A program made the translations under genes and the position numbers. DNA of 36,686 nucleotides from Glacieibacterium sp038210595 (GTDB lineage Bacteria; Pseudomonadota; Alphaproteobacteria; Sphingomonadales; Sphingomonadaceae), in NCBI GenBank assembly GCA_038210595.1, contig JBBQWN010000021.1:1-36686 (forward strand), read 5' to 3'. Shown one piece after another: positions 27,369-35,480 of this stretch (its first letter is position 1; every line of letters starts with the position of its first letter). The notes beneath the pieces are model-generated. The model was not told where the DNA came from. It was given only the letters and a program-made list of their open reading frames with translations, and made no database searches.

Positions 27369-28148
27369 ATGAACTTGAACAATAAGGTTGCGGTCATCAC
27401 CGGTGCCGCCAGCGGCATCGGCAAGGATATCGCCAAGGTTTTCCTTGACGCCGGGGCCAAGGTCGCCATCGCCGACCTCAACATCGATGCCGCCAATGCG
27501 ACAGCGGCCGAGTTCGATCCCGGCGGCGAGCGGGCGATGGGCGTCGCCATGGACGTCACCAAGGAAGACCAGGTTAACGCCGGCATCGAGGCGGTCGCGG
27601 CGAAGTTCGGCGGCATCGACGTGCTCGTTTCCAACGCCGGCATCCAGATCGTCGCGCCGATCGAGGATTATAAGTTCAGCGACTGGCAGAAGATGCTGGC
27701 GATCCACCTCAACGGCGCGTTCCTGACGACGCGGGCATGCCTGAAGCACATGTACGCCGGCAAGGGCGGCAGCGTCATCTACATGGGCTCGGTGCATTCG
27801 AAGGAGGCGTCGAAGCTCAAGGCCGCGTACGTCACCGCCAAGCACGGCCTGATCGGCCTCGCCAAGGTCGTCGCCAAGGAGGGCGCGGCGCACAACGTCC
27901 GGGCCAACGTCATCTGTCCCGGCTTCGTCCGCACCCCGCTGGTCGAGAAGCAGATCCCGGAGCAGGCCAAGGAACTGGGCATCAGCGAGGCCGACGTCAT
28001 CAAGACCGTCATGCTGAAGGAAACCGTCGACGGCGAATTCACGACCGTGGACGATGTCGCCCAGACCGCGTTGTTCCTTGCCGCCTTCCCGACCAACGCG
28101 CTGACCGGCCAGTCGATCGTCGTCAGCCACGGCTGGTTCATGCAATAG
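27369..28148 (+). CDS. 3-hydroxybutyrate dehydrogenase (SDR family)
   Basis: 259 residues, a classical short-chain dehydrogenase. NAD-binding TGAASGIG (11-18), VSNAG (87-91) and catalytic Ser141, Tyr154 and Lys158 (YVTAK) are all present. The C-terminal half, with VICPGFVRTPLVEKQIPEQA and SIVVSHGWFMQ, matches D-3-hydroxybutyrate dehydrogenases. The reaction oxidises 3-hydroxybutyrate to acetoacetate with NAD+, feeding PHB or ketone-body carbon into central metabolism. It starts three bases after the patatin stop and ends at a two-way terminator. Substrate specificity is inferred from family resemblance. Confidence 0.9.
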   Translation: MNLNNKVAVITGAASGIGKDIAKVFLDAGAKVAIADLNIDAANATAAEFDPGGERAMGVAMDVTKEDQVNAGIEAVAAKFGGIDVLVSNAGIQIVAPIEDYKFSDWQKMLAIHLNGAFLTTRACLKHMYAGKGGSVIYMGSVHSKEASKLKAAYVTAKHGLIGLAKVVAKEGAAHNVRANVICPGFVRTPLVEKQIPEQAKELGISEADVIKTVMLKETVDGEFTTVDDVAQTALFLAAFPTNALTGQSIVVSHGWFMQ

Positions 28149-28170
28149 CGGGCAACGCCGCCGCACGAAA

Positions 28171-28200
28171 AAGGGCCGCCCCGGTCAGGGGGCGGCCCTT
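28171..28200. terminator. Bidirectional terminator between 3-hydroxybutyrate dehydrogenase and the PEPxxWA-CTERM gene
   Basis: Perfect 12-bp arms (28171-28182 and 28189-28200, AAGGGCCGCCCC/GGGGCGGCCCTT) with a six-base loop. Read on the minus strand it ends in five T (complement of A 28168-28172). On the plus strand the T tract is short. It serves the two convergent genes. Confidence 0.88.
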
Positions 28201-28217
28201 CATTCTAGCCCAATAAT

Positions 28218-28763
28218 TCAGGCTGCGACGACGCCGGTGCGGCGGCGGCGGGCGGCGAAGCCGACCATGCCGAAGCCGCCGATCATCAGCGCCCAGGTCG
28301 CGGGCTCCGGCACCGCGGCGATGCTGCCGGCACCGGTGATGTCGAACGCCCAGTCGCCGGTGCGCTGGTTACCGTTGATGTCGATGAAGCCGCCGCGGAA
28401 GTTCGGCTCGTTGTCGAAGGCAAAGCCGTTCGCCAGCAGGATCGCGCCGAAGTTGTTATACTGGGTCAGGAACACCGTGTACTTGCCCGGTGTCAGCGCC
28501 AACGAGATCAGCGAGTCAGGGCCGATATCGTCGTCGTTGTCGGTGACCAGCAGGCCGCTGCCGTCATACAGGGTCAGGATCGGATCGAAGCCGCCGCCGG
28601 CATAGCCGGTGCTGGCGAAGCTGACGACGCCCGCGGTGGCGAGCGAGATAACGTAGCCGGCCTTCTGGTTGTCCTGGGCAAAGGTGCCGCTGAACGAAGC
28701 CGCCGATGCCGAGCCGGCAGAGGCGAGCAGCAGGCCGGCGATGGCGAGAGCGCGGATGGTCAT
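28218..28763 (-). CDS. PEPxxWA-CTERM exported protein, DVUA0089-like
   Basis: 181 residues from ATG 28763, with AAGGGGAC upstream. Signal peptide to about residue 21 (ending ASA). The mature domain is a small beta-sandwich with an acidic loop (PILTLYDGSGLLVTDNDDD) that may bind calcium, as in DVUA0089-type extracellular proteins. The C-terminus VPEPATWALMIGGFGMVGFA plus RRRR is the PEPxxWA sorting signal. Function unknown; a surface or matrix component is likely. It is downstream of the alkaline phosphatase gene on the same strand, with 89 bases and a hairpin between them. Confidence 0.87.
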   Translation of the reverse strand: MTIRALAIAGLLLASAGSASAASFSGTFAQDNQKAGYVISLATAGVVSFASTGYAGGGFDPILTLYDGSGLLVTDNDDDIGPDSLISLALTPGKYTVFLTQYNNFGAILLANGFAFDNEPNFRGGFIDINGNQRTGDWAFDITGAGSIAAVPEPATWALMIGGFGMVGFAARRRRTGVVAA

Positions 28764-28814
28764 GGTCTTGTCCCCTTGTTGCCGCGGCGGACCGCGGTGT
28801 CGTTCCAGATAAAG

Positions 28815-28844
28815 GCTCCGGCCCGCGTCGCCGCGGACCGGAGC
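28815..28844 (-). terminator. Hairpin after the alkaline phosphatase gene
   Basis: Arms GCTCCGG (28815-28821) and CCGGAGC (28838-28844), with further pairing CGCG/CGCG inside. On the minus strand the stem is followed by CTTTAT. It lies nine bases past the phosphatase stop. A moderate terminator. Confidence 0.55.
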
Positions 28845-28852
28845 GTTCAGGC

Positions 28853-30412
28853 TTATTGAGCCTGCTGTGCGGTGGCCTTCAGCGTTTCGCCGACCAGCGT
28901 CTGGTCGAGATACGCACCGTGGCCGAGGTGGTACGGCTGGTTGGTGGCCGGGTCGATCAGATCGACGCCGGTGTCGTCGACATTGGTCGCCAACGCGACC
29001 AGGTCGGCCGCGCCCTTACCGTAGGCGAACAGCGGCACCAGGCCGGTGCCGTGGTTCGGGCCGAACCACTTGTTGCCGGGCACGACGCCCGCGCCATTGT
29101 CCTTGATCGGCTGGAACGGCACGGTGTCACCCTGCGGGCCATAGAGGAGGTGGTCATGGTCAGCCGTAACAATCAACAGCGTGTTGTCCCACGTTGCGGC
29201 AGTGTCGGGGCGGTTGACCCAGTCGATGACCGCCTGAACCGCGTTGTCCGATTCGATCTGCTCTTCGATCATGCGAGCGGTGTCGTTGGCATGCTCGGCG
29301 CGGTCGACGGCACCGGCTTCCGACATCAGATAGAAGCCGCGGCCGTTGGCGTCGAGCGTGTTGAGTGCCGCCAGCGTCATTTCCGCCTGCGTCGGCACCG
29401 TCGTCTTGCGCGGCGTGCCGTTGACCGTGTCCTGCGTGGCATTGATGCCGGGCACGGTGTTGGTGCGGTTGAACTGCGTGCTGGTGAAGCTCTGCACGAT
29501 CATCGCCAGCTTCTTCGGCGGCTTGCCCGCGGTCTTGTTGGCGAGCGCCTGGATCGACGCACGATCCTGGACCAGCTTCCACTTCTGCCCGTTGCCGCCC
29601 GACAGATTGGTGTTGTTCTTCAGGTCGGTCCACAGCGGCGCGCTGACCCAGGTATAGGCCGGGGTCGGCCGCAGCGTGCTGTCGTCGGTGTAATCCGGGT
29701 TGCCGGCGCCGCCGATCACGTCGAGCTTGCCCGACTGGAACATCTCGAAGGCGATCGCGGTGCGGTTGGCGCGGGCGATATTGTGCGCGCCGCCCAGCGC
29801 CGCCGGAGTGGCGTCGGCAAATTCGACGGTAGAGACGACGCCGGTCGACTTGCCGACCGTGACGGCGGCATCGATCAGATCGGTGATGGTGATCGCGGGA
29901 TCGCCATGACCGTTGACGTTGATCGCGTTGTTGTAGGTCTTCACACCTGACGCCAGCGACGTTGCAGTGTTGCCCGAGTCGGGGTGGGCGAAGCGGCTGA
30001 ACTCATAGCCCTGGAAAGCGGCGGGATACAACGGGCCGGGGATCGGCGCGAAACCCGCCTGGCTGAACGCCGGGCTATTGTACCCGGTTGCGGTCGACAG
30101 GCCGGCGACCGGCGTCGTGTTCCAGAAGCTGGTGGTGCTGTAGACCGTCGACGGATCCTGGACGAGGCTGCCCGGGGTGTTGTTCGTCGGGCTGTCGGGG
30201 CGCAACGGGAAGGTCGACACGAAGGTCTTCTTGAACGACGCGCCGTCGGTGACCAGCGGATGGCCCAGGTAGTAGCGCGTCGCATCGTAAACGGTCGGCC
30301 CGCCGCCATCGTTGACGATGATGATGATGTTCTTGACGCCGGCGATTGGCGCGGCCGCCATGGCCGGGACCGCGATCATGCTGGCAGCGAGAAGCAGAGT
30401 CTTGATTCGCAT
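28853..30412 (-). CDS. Alkaline phosphatase (PhoA superfamily), secreted
   Basis: 519 residues with a signal peptide to about residue 20. The active-site set is complete. Metal Asp35 is in IVNDGGGP, where the usual GDGMG is changed. Nucleophile Ser146 is in HPDSGNTATSLASGVKTYNN, followed by TVEFADATPAALGGAHN. Late metal ligands are in SEAGAVDRAEHAND, VTADHDH and PNHGTGLVPLFAYG. It hydrolyses phosphomonoesters in the periplasm or outside the cell, releasing phosphate. No C-terminal sorting signal. It is preceded by a possible regulatory region (30465-30500) but no clear PHO box. Confidence 0.92.
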   Translation of the reverse strand: MRIKTLLLAASMIAVPAMAAAPIAGVKNIIIIVNDGGGPTVYDATRYYLGHPLVTDGASFKKTFVSTFPLRPDSPTNNTPGSLVQDPSTVYSTTSFWNTTPVAGLSTATGYNSPAFSQAGFAPIPGPLYPAAFQGYEFSRFAHPDSGNTATSLASGVKTYNNAINVNGHGDPAITITDLIDAAVTVGKSTGVVSTVEFADATPAALGGAHNIARANRTAIAFEMFQSGKLDVIGGAGNPDYTDDSTLRPTPAYTWVSAPLWTDLKNNTNLSGGNGQKWKLVQDRASIQALANKTAGKPPKKLAMIVQSFTSTQFNRTNTVPGINATQDTVNGTPRKTTVPTQAEMTLAALNTLDANGRGFYLMSEAGAVDRAEHANDTARMIEEQIESDNAVQAVIDWVNRPDTAATWDNTLLIVTADHDHLLYGPQGDTVPFQPIKDNGAGVVPGNKWFGPNHGTGLVPLFAYGKGAADLVALATNVDDTGVDLIDPATNQPYHLGHGAYLDQTLVGETLKATAQQAQ

Positions 30413-30468
30413 CGTGGTCGAGCCCCCAAGGGTTGTTGTCGGGGGTTAGATGCCGCGCGATCATGACT

Positions 30469-30481
30469 GTTTAGGGTAAAC
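30469..30481. promoter_or_regulatory. Small palindrome upstream of the alkaline phosphatase
   Basis: GTTTA-GGG-TAAAC, a 5-bp inverted repeat with three-base centre, lies about 57 bases before the phosphatase ATG. A PHO-box-like half site (CTGTCAC on the minus strand, about 30495-30501) is upstream, but no second half at 11-base spacing follows. It could be an operator. Weak. Confidence 0.25.
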
Positions 30482-30522
30482 GTCGAAGAACTTTCCGTGA
30501 CAGTCGCGTGTCCTGAGCGTGA

Positions 30523-31443
30523 CTAGGCTCCGGCAAGGGCGCGCGCGAAGTCGCCTGCGTCAAAACTGCGCAGGTCGGCCATGCCCTCACCGACGCCGAC
30601 GGCGTGGATCGGCAGCTTGAAGCGCTCCGCCGCGGCGACCAGAACGCCTCCCCGCGCTGTGCCGTCGAGCTTGGTCATGACCAGCCCCGTCACCCCGGCG
30701 ATGTCGCGGAACACCTCGATCTGGTTGAGCGCGTTCTGCCCGGTGGTCGCGTCGAGGACGAGCACGGTGTCGTGCGGCGCGGTCACCGACTGCTTGTTGA
30801 GCACGCGGCGGATTTTGGCGAGTTCGTCCATCAGCCCGGCCTTGTTCTGCAGGCGGCCGGCGGTGTCGATGATGAGGACATCGGTGCCGGCCTTGCGCGC
30901 CGCCTCGAAGGCGCTGAACGCCAGGCCCGCGGCGTCGCCGCCCTCCGGCCCGGCGATAACCGGGACGCCGGCGCGCTCGCCCCAGATCTTCAGCTGCTCG
31001 GTGGCGGCGGCGCGGAACGTGTCGCCGGCCGCCAGCATGACCGTATAGTCCTGCTCGGCAAAGCGGTGCGCCAGCTTGGCGATGGTGGTGGTCTTGCCGC
31101 TGCCGTTGACGCCGACCACGAGGATCACCTGGGGGCGCGGGAAGGCGACGACGGCCAGCGGTTTCGCCACCGGGGCCAGCGTCGCCTCGATCTCGGCGGC
31201 GACGGCGGCGCGGATGCCGGCATCGTCGATCGCCTTGTCGAACGTGTCGGCGCGCAGCCGTTCGGCGACGCGCGTGGCGACGCCCACGCCGAGATCGGCC
31301 CCGATCAGCGCCTCCTCGATGCGTTCGAGCGCGGCATCGTCAAGGCGCGTCGTCGCCAGCATGCCAAGGCCGGCGCCAAGCTTTTCCGAAGAGCGCGCCA
31401 GCCCGGAACGGAGCTTTGCCAGCCAGCCAGCGGGTTCGGTCAT
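30523..31443 (-). CDS. ftsY: SRP receptor FtsY
   Basis: 306 residues from ATG 31443, which overlaps the mtaB stop (ATGA). Short N domain (LARSSEKLGAGLG), then the G domain: intact P-loop GVNGSGKTTTIAKLAHRF, AAGDTFRAAATEQLK, DTAGRLQNKAGLMDEL, TKLDGTARGG and GVGEGMADLRSFDAGDFARA. It is the membrane receptor GTPase that docks Ffh with ribosomes at the translocon. It lacks the long acidic A domain of E. coli FtsY, as usual in alphaproteobacteria. Its normal GKT contrasts with GQT in Ffh. Last gene of dapF-mtaB-ftsY. Confidence 0.97.
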   Translation of the reverse strand: MTEPAGWLAKLRSGLARSSEKLGAGLGMLATTRLDDAALERIEEALIGADLGVGVATRVAERLRADTFDKAIDDAGIRAAVAAEIEATLAPVAKPLAVVAFPRPQVILVVGVNGSGKTTTIAKLAHRFAEQDYTVMLAAGDTFRAAATEQLKIWGERAGVPVIAGPEGGDAAGLAFSAFEAARKAGTDVLIIDTAGRLQNKAGLMDELAKIRRVLNKQSVTAPHDTVLVLDATTGQNALNQIEVFRDIAGVTGLVMTKLDGTARGGVLVAAAERFKLPIHAVGVGEGMADLRSFDAGDFARALAGA

Positions 31444-32585
31444 GCGCACTCCAGTTGGCCGTCGACGACACGCTGGCCGGTGACGGTGACGATGTGGCCC
31501 GCGGCCGACGGCGGCACGCGGGCGGGGAGATAGGCTTCGGTGCGGCCGCGCGTTCCGGACCGCTCGACCAGGATGCGTTGCGGCCGGCCGACCGCGCCGT
31601 CGAGCGCTTCAGCCGTGCGCCGCTCGCCAAGCGTGCGCAACCGGGCGGCACGCTCGCGCGCGATCGCCGGCTGCACCTGCGGCATTCGCGCTGCCGGCGT
31701 GCCGGGGCGCAGGCTGTAGGGAAAGACGTGCAGCTGGGTCAGGCCGCATTCGTCGACGAGGCGCAGCGTCTGTGCGAACATCGCCTCGCTCTCGGTCGGG
31801 AAGCCGGTGATGAAGTCGGCGGCAAACGCAATGTCCGGCCGCCGGGCGCGCAGGTCGGCGCAGAAGCGGATGGCATGGTCGCGGCCGTGGCGCCGCCGCA
31901 TGCGCTTCAGGATCAGGTCGTCGCCCGACTGCAGCGACAGGTGCAGCTGCGGCATCAGTCGGGGCTGGGTGGCGATGGCGTCGAGCAGGGCGGGGTCCGC
32001 CTCGATGCTGTCGATCGAGCTGAGGCGAAGCCGGGGCAGGGCGGTGCGCGCGAGAATCGCCTGGACAAGCGTGCCGAGCGACGCGCCCTCGTGGTGATAG
32101 CTGGTCAGGTCGACGCCGGTCAGCACGACCTCGTTGCAGCCGTCGTCGACCAAGCGAGTGATGCTGCCGACAATGTCGGCCACCGGTGTCGACACCGACG
32201 GCCCGCGGGCCCGCGCGATGATGCAGAAGGTGCAGGCGTGGTCGCAGCCGTTCTGCACGGGCACGAAGGCGCGCGTGTGGGCGGCGGCTGGCGGCGGTGC
32301 AGCACGCCGCACCCCGCCGTAGCTGGCCGGGTCGAACTTCCCCCTTCTCCCGACCGTCGCGAACCCGGCGAACGCCCCCGGCTCGACCTCGGCGGCGCAG
32401 CCTGTCACCACCACGCGCGCGCCGCCGCGGGCCGCGCGGCGGGCGGCCTGCGTGCCCTGGCGCACCGCTTCCGCGGTGACCGCGCAGCTGTTGACGATGG
32501 TCAGGCCGGGATCGTCGAGCAGCCCGGCCAGCACTGCCGACTCGGCGATGTTGAGCCGGCAGCCGAAGCTAAGAATTTCGGTCAC
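31440..32585 (-). CDS. mtaB: tRNA t6A37 methylthiotransferase MtaB
   Basis: 381 residues from GTG 32585, overlapping the dapF stop (GTGA). It converts t6A37 to ms2t6A in tRNA. The N-terminal MTTase domain has cluster Cys9 (FGCRLN), Cys33 (NSCAVT) and Cys63 (TGCAAE). The radical SAM domain has Cys114, Cys118 and Cys121 in NGCDHACTFCIIARARG, with SGDDLILKRMRRRHGRD and DFITGFPTES. A C-terminal TRAM-like segment follows. The frame extends far upstream into dapF, but that is a shadow. Middle gene of an overlapping dapF-mtaB-ftsY chain, an order common in alphaproteobacteria. Confidence 0.95.
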   Translation of the reverse strand: MTEILSFGCRLNIAESAVLAGLLDDPGLTIVNSCAVTAEAVRQGTQAARRAARGGARVVVTGCAAEVEPGAFAGFATVGRRGKFDPASYGGVRRAAPPPAAAHTRAFVPVQNGCDHACTFCIIARARGPSVSTPVADIVGSITRLVDDGCNEVVLTGVDLTSYHHEGASLGTLVQAILARTALPRLRLSSIDSIEADPALLDAIATQPRLMPQLHLSLQSGDDLILKRMRRRHGRDHAIRFCADLRARRPDIAFAADFITGFPTESEAMFAQTLRLVDECGLTQLHVFPYSLRPGTPAARMPQVQPAIARERAARLRTLGERRTAEALDGAVGRPQRILVERSGTRGRTEAYLPARVPPSAAGHIVTVTGQRVVDGQLECA

Positions 32586-33388
32586 GCGAAGGCGTCCACG
32601 TCGATCGCGCCGGTGAACACCGTCACCGCCGGGCCGCTCAGCAGGGCATGGCCATCGGCGCGCCAGTCGACGGACACGTCGCCGCCGGGCAGGCTGACCC
32701 GCACGTGCCGGTCGGCGAGCCCTCGCCGCATCGCGACCAGCGCGGCGGCCACCGCCCCAGTGCCGCAGGCCCGCGTCAGGCCCGCACCGCGTTCCCAGAC
32801 CCGGAGTTTGAGATAATCGCGGGCGACGACCTGCGCGACGCCGGCGTTGACGCCATCGGGAAACAGCGGATCGTGCTCGATCTCCGGCCCCAGCGCGGCC
32901 AGTGGCACCATGTCGGCGTCGGGCACGAAGAACACGACATGCGGGTTGCCGACGTTGACCGCGCCGGGCCGCTCCAGCCCGCCCCAGCCGACCGGCATGT
33001 CGAGCGTGTCCATCGCATAGGCGAGCGGGACCGCGTCCCACTCGAACGCCGGGCGGCCAAGGTCGACGCTGGCGGCCGCATCGCCCGCTTCGGCGCTTAG
33101 CACGCCCGCCAGCGTCTCGATCGCCGGCGACCCGCCGAGCAGCGCCGCGACGCAGCGCGCGCCGTTGCCGCACGCCGCAACCTCGCCGCCATCGGCATTC
33201 CAGATCCGCATGAAGACGTCGGCATACCGCGACGGTTCCAGCACGAACAGCTGGTCGCAGCCGATGCCGGTGTGGCGGTCACTGAGGCCGCGCACCTGGC
33301 TGCCCGTCAGCACCAGCGGCGTCTCGCGCGCGTCGAACACGACGAAATCGTTGCCCAGCCCGTGCATCTTGGTGAAGGCGCGCCGCAT
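32582..33388 (-). CDS. dapF: Diaminopimelate epimerase DapF
   Basis: 268 residues from ATG 33388. It interconverts LL- and meso-diaminopimelate for lysine and peptidoglycan synthesis. The start TKMHGLGNDFVVFDAR is typical. The two catalytic cysteines are Cys73 (AACGNGARC) and Cys208 (TRACGTGAVAAA), with VGNPHVVFF between. The frame runs on upstream without a recognisable protein. Its promoter should be in the 99-base divergent gap (33389-33487) shared with the hydroxylase gene. Confidence 0.96.
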   Translation of the reverse strand: MRRAFTKMHGLGNDFVVFDARETPLVLTGSQVRGLSDRHTGIGCDQLFVLEPSRYADVFMRIWNADGGEVAACGNGARCVAALLGGSPAIETLAGVLSAEAGDAAASVDLGRPAFEWDAVPLAYAMDTLDMPVGWGGLERPGAVNVGNPHVVFFVPDADMVPLAALGPEIEHDPLFPDGVNAGVAQVVARDYLKLRVWERGAGLTRACGTGAVAAALVAMRRGLADRHVRVSLPGGDVSVDWRADGHALLSGPAVTVFTGAIDVDAFA

Positions 33389-33487
33389 GTCGGCGCCGCA
33401 TCTAGGGCATCGTCCCCGCCGCGTCACCCCGACACGGCCGCGCGAAAGCCCGTGGGAAATGCCGTCGGGCACGCGTAGCATCGGGTG

Positions 33488-34252
33488 ATGGATACGCTGA
33501 GCCTTGCCGTGATCGCCCCGGTCCTGCTGACCGCCACCGTGCTGCGCTATCTGCTCGCGGCCGGCGTCATGGTCGCGGTCGTCGCCTGGCTGCGCCGGCG
33601 CGGCCGGGCGCGCGCCATCCAGATGCGGCGTGCCGGCACTGCCGATGTGCGGCGCGAAATCCGCGCGTCGCTGCGCACCAGCCTGGTCTTCGGGGCCGTT
33701 GGACTGGCCACCGTCGCGGCGATCCGCGCCGGCTGGATCCCGCGCGTCGCCGACCCGGCGGCGTGGCAGGTGATCGCCGCGACCGTCGCCATACTGATCT
33801 GGCACGACACGTGGTTCTACTGGACGCACCGCGCCATGCACGACCGGCGCGTCTTCGGCTGGATGCACCGCGAGCACCACCGTTCGGTGACCCCGACCGC
33901 CTGGGCGGCGTACAGCTTCTCGGTCTGGGAGGCGCTGGTCCAGGCGGCCTTCCTGCCGCTGTGGATGCTGGTCGTGCCGACGCCGGACGGGGCCGCTTTC
34001 CTGGCGCTGGCGGTGATGATCGTCCGCAATGTCATGGGCCATAGCGGGGTCGAACTGCACGGACGCGGCTGGGCCGATCATCCGCTGCTGCAGTGGGTCA
34101 ACACGACGGTCCACCACGACCTCCACCATTCGGGCGGCTTCGGCAGCAATTACGGCCTGTATTTCACCTGGTGGGACCGCATGATGGGCACCGAGCACGT
34201 GCGCTACCGGGCACGGTTCCGCGAGCTGACGGCGGCCACGCGGCAGGGATGA
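33488..34252 (+). CDS. Fatty acid hydroxylase/sterol desaturase-family di-iron membrane enzyme
   Basis: 254 residues from ATG 33488 (an adjacent GTG at 33485 is possible); no clear Shine-Dalgarno. Membrane helices lie near 5-35, 65-85, 95-112 and 145-180. The eight-histidine di-iron pattern is complete: H106, H114 and H118 (HDTWFYWTHRAMH), HREHH at 127-131, H185 and H191, and HHDLHH at 209-214. It inserts oxygen into a lipid at the inner membrane. The substrate is unknown; a fatty acyl, sphingoid or carotenoid chain would fit the family. It diverges from dapF and ends 51 bases before ispG. Confidence 0.88.
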   Translation: MDTLSLAVIAPVLLTATVLRYLLAAGVMVAVVAWLRRRGRARAIQMRRAGTADVRREIRASLRTSLVFGAVGLATVAAIRAGWIPRVADPAAWQVIAATVAILIWHDTWFYWTHRAMHDRRVFGWMHREHHRSVTPTAWAAYSFSVWEALVQAAFLPLWMLVVPTPDGAAFLALAVMIVRNVMGHSGVELHGRGWADHPLLQWVNTTVHHDLHHSGGFGSNYGLYFTWWDRMMGTEHVRYRARFRELTAATRQG

Positions 34253-34303
34253 CGCGGCCGCGGCCAGCGGCTATATCGCGCGAATGTCCTCCGGAGCTGC
34301 CAA

Positions 34304-35440
34304 ATGAGCGTACGTCCCTGGCGCGATATCACGCGCCGCCAGTCGCGCCAGATCATGGTCGGCAAGGTGCCTGTCGGCGGCGGCGCGCCGATCGCCGTCC
34401 AGACCATGACCAACACGCCGACCGAGGACGCGGCCGCCACCATCGAGCAGATCCGCCAGTGCGTCGCGGTCGGCGCCGACATCGTCCGCGTCAGCTGCCC
34501 GACCGTCGAGGCGACCGCTGCGATGCGCGAGATCACCCGCGCCAGCGAAGTGCCGATCGTCGCCGACATCCACTTCCACTATAAGCGCGCGCTGGAGGCC
34601 GCCGACGCCGGTGCCGCCTGCCTGCGCATCAACCCCGGCAACATCGGCAGCCAGGAGCGCGTCCGCGAGGTCGTCCGGGCCGCCAAGGCCAACGGCTGCT
34701 CGATGCGCATCGGCGTCAACGCCGGCAGCCTCGAGCGTCACCTTCTCGAGAAATACGGCGAGCCCTGCCCCGAGGCGCTGGTCGAGTCGGCGCTCGAGCA
34801 CATGAAGATGCTGCAGGACGAGGATTTCCACGAGTTCAAGGTCAGCGTGAAGGCGTCGGACGTGTTCCTCGCCGTCGCCGCGTACAACGGCCTGGCGGAG
34901 GTCTGCGACTACCCGCTCCACCTCGGCATCACCGAGGCCGGCGGGCTGCAGGGCGGCACGGTCAAGTCGTCGATCGGGCTCGGCATGCTGCTGTGGGCCG
35001 GCATCGGCGACACCATCCGCGTGTCGCTGTCGGCCGACCCCGTCGAGGAGGTCAAGGTCGGCTATCACATCCTGAAGTCACTCGGCATCCGCGCGCGTGG
35101 CGTCCGCGTCGTGTCGTGCCCGTCGTGCGCCCGCCAGGGTTTCGACGTGGTCAAGACGGTCGAGCGCCTCGAAACCGCGCTGGCGCACGTCACCACCGAA
35201 TTGTCGCTCAGCGTGCTCGGCTGCGTCGTCAACGGCCCCGGCGAGGCGCGCGAGACCGACATCGGCATCACCGGCGGCGGCGGCGGCAAGCACATGGTCT
35301 ACCTGTCCGGCGTCACCAGCCACCACATCGACGAGCCCGCGATGGTCGACCACATCGTGTCGCTGGTCGAGAAGAAGGCCGCCGAGATCGAGGCGGCGAA
35401 GGCGGCAAGCGAAGGCGGGCTGCTGGTCGCGGCGGAGTGA
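34304..35440 (+). CDS. ispG: 4-hydroxy-3-methylbut-2-enyl diphosphate synthase IspG
   Basis: 378 residues. It converts MEcPP to HMBPP in the MEP isoprenoid pathway using a [4Fe-4S] cluster. A TIM-barrel half (VQTMTNTPTEDAAATIEQI, VADIHFHYKRALEA, LRINPGNIG) is followed by the reductase-like half with cluster ligands Cys272 and Cys275 (SCPSCARQG), Cys307 (LGCVVNGPGEA) and Glu314. The C-terminus has a short Ala/Glu-rich tail. It starts with MSVRPW at ATG 34304. It may be transcribed with the hydroxylase gene upstream, and the GNAT gene follows after a hairpin. Confidence 0.97.
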   Translation: MSVRPWRDITRRQSRQIMVGKVPVGGGAPIAVQTMTNTPTEDAAATIEQIRQCVAVGADIVRVSCPTVEATAAMREITRASEVPIVADIHFHYKRALEAADAGAACLRINPGNIGSQERVREVVRAAKANGCSMRIGVNAGSLERHLLEKYGEPCPEALVESALEHMKMLQDEDFHEFKVSVKASDVFLAVAAYNGLAEVCDYPLHLGITEAGGLQGGTVKSSIGLGMLLWAGIGDTIRVSLSADPVEEVKVGYHILKSLGIRARGVRVVSCPSCARQGFDVVKTVERLETALAHVTTELSLSVLGCVVNGPGEARETDIGITGGGGGKHMVYLSGVTSHHIDEPAMVDHIVSLVEKKAAEIEAAKAASEGGLLVAAE

Positions 35441-35453
35441 GGACGATGGTCTT

Positions 35454-35475
35454 CCTCTCCCGCAGGCGGGAGAGG
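35454..35475 (+). repeat. Hairpin abutting the GNAT start, possible repeated palindrome
   Basis: 10-bp arms CCTCTCCCGC (35454-35463) and GCGGGAGAGG (35466-35475) with a two-base centre. The 3' arm merges into the Shine-Dalgarno (GAGGGGAG), four bases or less from ATG 35481. It may weaken ispG read-through, hide the GNAT ribosome site, or be a dispersed palindrome of the REP type. Confidence 0.6.
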
Positions 35476-35480
35476 GGAGC

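Noticed and set aside
26151..28166. Long open frame on the minus strand opposite patatin and 3-hydroxybutyrate dehydrogenase
   Set aside because: Shadow of two well-supported plus-strand genes; composition is low-complexity and no motif is seen.
30465..30522. PHO box before the alkaline phosphatase
   Set aside because: One CTGTCAC half site is present, but no second half at 11-base spacing; kept as a weak operator candidate only.
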